A stretch of DNA of 58,281 nt from Pseudonocardia halophobica (GTDB taxonomy: Bacteria > Actinomycetota > Actinomycetes > Mycobacteriales > Pseudonocardiaceae). Positions 57,188 to 58,281 of this stretch are shown here, piece after piece (within the stretch, counting starts at the first letter, position 1; each line of letters opens with the position of its first letter). The notes beneath the pieces were generated by a model. The model saw nothing but the letters and a program-made list of their open reading frames with translations, did no database searches and had not been told where the DNA came from. The DNA is taken from contig NZ_BSFQ01000045.1 in assembly GCF_027922425.1 (NCBI RefSeq), forward strand, positions 1 to 58,281, read 5' to 3'. The translations under genes and the position numbers were made by a program.

Positions 57188-57209
57188 CGCCCGCCCGGGC
57201 CGGCGGGCG
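57188..57209 (-). terminator. Hairpin after HMG-CoA lyase gene
   Basis: An 8-bp GC stem (CGCCCGCC with GGCGGGCG) around a 6-base loop, 17 bases after the lyase stop. Probable terminator of the right-hand operon. Confidence 0.55.
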
Positions 57210-57225
57210 CTCCTCGGCGAACTCC

Positions 57226-58158
57226 TCAGCCGGCGAGCGCGGCGACGGTGCGGGACGGGCTGGGGCGGCCGAGCTCCTTCGCCAGCCAGACGCTGGTCTC
57301 GACCATCTTCCGCAGGTCGACGCCGGTGCGGATGCCCAGGCCCTCGAGCTGCCAGAGCAGGTCCTCGGTGGCGAGGTTGCCGGTGGCGCTGCCGGCGTAC
57401 GGGCAGCCGCCGAGGCCGCCGGCGCTGGCGTCGACGGTGGTGACGCCGTGCTGCAGGGCGGCGAGGGTGTTGGCCAGCGCCTGGCCGTAGGTGTCGTGGA
57501 AGTGCACCGCGATCCGCCCGACCGGCACGCCGGCGGCGGTGAGCGCGTCGAGCAGGGCCACGACCCGGCCGGGGGTGGCGACGCCGATGGTGTCGCCGAG
57601 GCCGAGCTCGGTGCAGCCCAGCGCCATCATCCGGGTGGCGACGTCGACGACCCGCGGGACCGGGACCTCGCCCTCCCACGGGTCGCCGAAGCACATCGAC
57701 AGGTACGCGCGCACGGCGAGCCCGGCCTCCCGGGCGCGGCCGACGACCGGGGCGAACATCTCCAGCGACTCGTCGACGGTGCGGTTGAGGTTGCGCTCGG
57801 CGAAGGTCTCGGTGGTGCTGCCGAACACCGCGATGTCCCGCACGCCCAGGTCCAGGGCTCGGTCGAGCCCGCGCTCGTTGGGCACCAGCACCGGGTAGCG
57901 CACGCCCTCGGCGGGCGTGATCGCGCCCAGCAGGGCCTCGGCGTCGGCGAGCTGGGGCACCCACTTCGGGTGCACGAAGCTCGTCGTCTCGACGACGGTG
58001 TGCCCGGCGTCGACGAGCCGGGCCACGAACTCCGCCTTGACCTCGACGGGCAGCACGGTCGACTCGTTCTGCAGCCCGTCGCGCGGCCCGACCTCGCAGA
58101 TCGTGACGGCCTCGGGGAGGCCGGCGAGGTGCGTCCGGCCGTAGGACGCGGTGCTCAC
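57226..58158 (-). CDS. Hydroxymethylglutaryl-CoA lyase
   Basis: A 310-residue TIM-barrel lyase of the DRE-TIM family. The DRE-like motif is VGPRDGLQNE (R26/D27), the metal-binding HFH is H219/H221, and the catalytic cysteine is C252 in GGLGGCPYAGSATGN, so the active site is complete. It splits HMG-CoA into acetoacetate and acetyl-CoA, the last step of leucine breakdown. The GTG overlaps the stop of the acyl-CoA synthetase gene by 4 bases (GTGA). A leucine/isovalerate degradation operon continuing beyond the window is therefore likely. Confidence 0.93.
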   Translation of the reverse strand: MSTASYGRTHLAGLPEAVTICEVGPRDGLQNESTVLPVEVKAEFVARLVDAGHTVVETTSFVHPKWVPQLADAEALLGAITPAEGVRYPVLVPNERGLDRALDLGVRDIAVFGSTTETFAERNLNRTVDESLEMFAPVVGRAREAGLAVRAYLSMCFGDPWEGEVPVPRVVDVATRMMALGCTELGLGDTIGVATPGRVVALLDALTAAGVPVGRIAVHFHDTYGQALANTLAALQHGVTTVDASAGGLGGCPYAGSATGNLATEDLLWQLEGLGIRTGVDLRKMVETSVWLAKELGRPSPSRTVAALAG

Positions 58159-58281
58159 GCGCTGCGGACCGCGGCGGCCTCGCCGAGGTCGAGGATGCCG
58201 ACGGACTTCTCCCGCATCTCGACCTTGCGGACCTTGCCGGTCACGGTCATCGGGAACTCGTCGACCACCAGCACGTAGCGC
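58155..58281 (-). CDS. Acyl-CoA synthetase (AMP-binding), C-terminal fragment
   Basis: The last 41 residues of an adenylate-forming enzyme; the rest lies beyond the window. The tail reads VVDEFPMTVTGKVRKVEMRE, the C-terminal motif of the AMP-binding superfamily with its catalytic lysine (TGK). The residues before and after fit medium-chain or branched-chain fatty-acyl-CoA synthetases. Coupling to HMG-CoA lyase suggests a role in leucine or branched-chain acid catabolism. Confidence 0.87.
   Translation of the reverse strand, partial: RYVLVVDEFPMTVTGKVRKVEMREKSVGILDLGEAAAVRSA

Noticed and set aside
1..58281. Insertion sequences, integrases, phage genes, tRNA or rRNA genes
   Set aside because: None of the translated frames shows a transposase or integrase, and I saw no cloverleaf or rRNA segment by eye. 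A tRNAscan run could still find one I missed.

Overview
The window is GC-rich actinobacterial chromosome. GTG starts are common, many genes start 6-7 bases after a TANNNT -10 hexamer (leaderless style), and there are homologues of EphD and of the Rv2466c mycothiol-dependent family. The gene content and a short intergenic palindrome suggest a member of the Pseudonocardiaceae, possibly Pseudonocardia; this is inference. I see no rRNA, tRNA, CRISPR array, transposase or phage gene. No gene-free stretch reaches 300 bases. Both ends cut genes: a molybdopterin oxidoreductase tail on the left and an acyl-CoA synthetase tail on the right.

Layout. 0-4 kb: a minus-strand operon of an epoxide hydrolase/SDR fusion, a D-threonine-aldolase-like enzyme and an aminotransferase. 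4-9.4 kb: a Bcr/CflA exporter, a PadR regulator divergent from a carotenoid-oxygenase-type dioxygenase with a PadR-type box between them, a YczE-type membrane protein, and folD behind what reads as a ZTP riboswitch. 9.4-14 kb: an ABC exporter with a MerR-type promoter, a GntR-TetR chimeric regulator divergent from a flavin monooxygenase, and a bifunctional-nuclease-family protein. 14-25 kb: DUF2332, an MFS exporter, an AraC regulator with a divergent NmrA-type protein, a GFO/IDH oxidoreductase coupled to a peptide transporter, MarR with a membrane protein and an LLM flavoprotein, ThpR, and a MOSC protein. 25-34.5 kb: a membrane sulfatase-like protein, a methyltransferase, a CDP-alcohol phosphatidyltransferase, a kinase-like protein divergent from a TetR across twin operators, a GATase and two P450s next to another TetR.

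34.5-39.7 kb is the most complete functional unit: NRAMP-like transporter, pxpA, pxpB, pxpC and DUF1445, divergent from a GntR/FCD regulator, with a palindrome sitting between the -35 and -10 of the operon promoter. The gene set is that of the Bacillus subtilis ycsF-ycsG-ycsI-kipI-kipA locus. It should import and open 5-oxoproline to glutamate. 39.7-46.8 kb holds transporters, a cysteine-tailed MarR, an SDR, a Met/His-rich lipoprotein and a NYN-LOTUS protein. 46.9-58.3 kb holds a flavin monooxygenase, a MacAB-type tripartite exporter operon, an orphan gas-vesicle GvpA/J protein, an SDR/hydrolase pair, a tandem DUF2795 protein, a DsbA-fold protein, an SMP-30 lactonase, and an HMG-CoA lyase coupled to an acyl-CoA synthetase.

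The most unusual structure is a 40-base near-perfect palindrome present four times (219, 9371, 19075, 35301), each time 0-4 bases from a stop codon and twice supplying the stop itself. A shortened, decayed copy lies at 11390. The other strong regulatory finding is the ZTP riboswitch at folD. Many divergent gene pairs carry recognisable operators between them.
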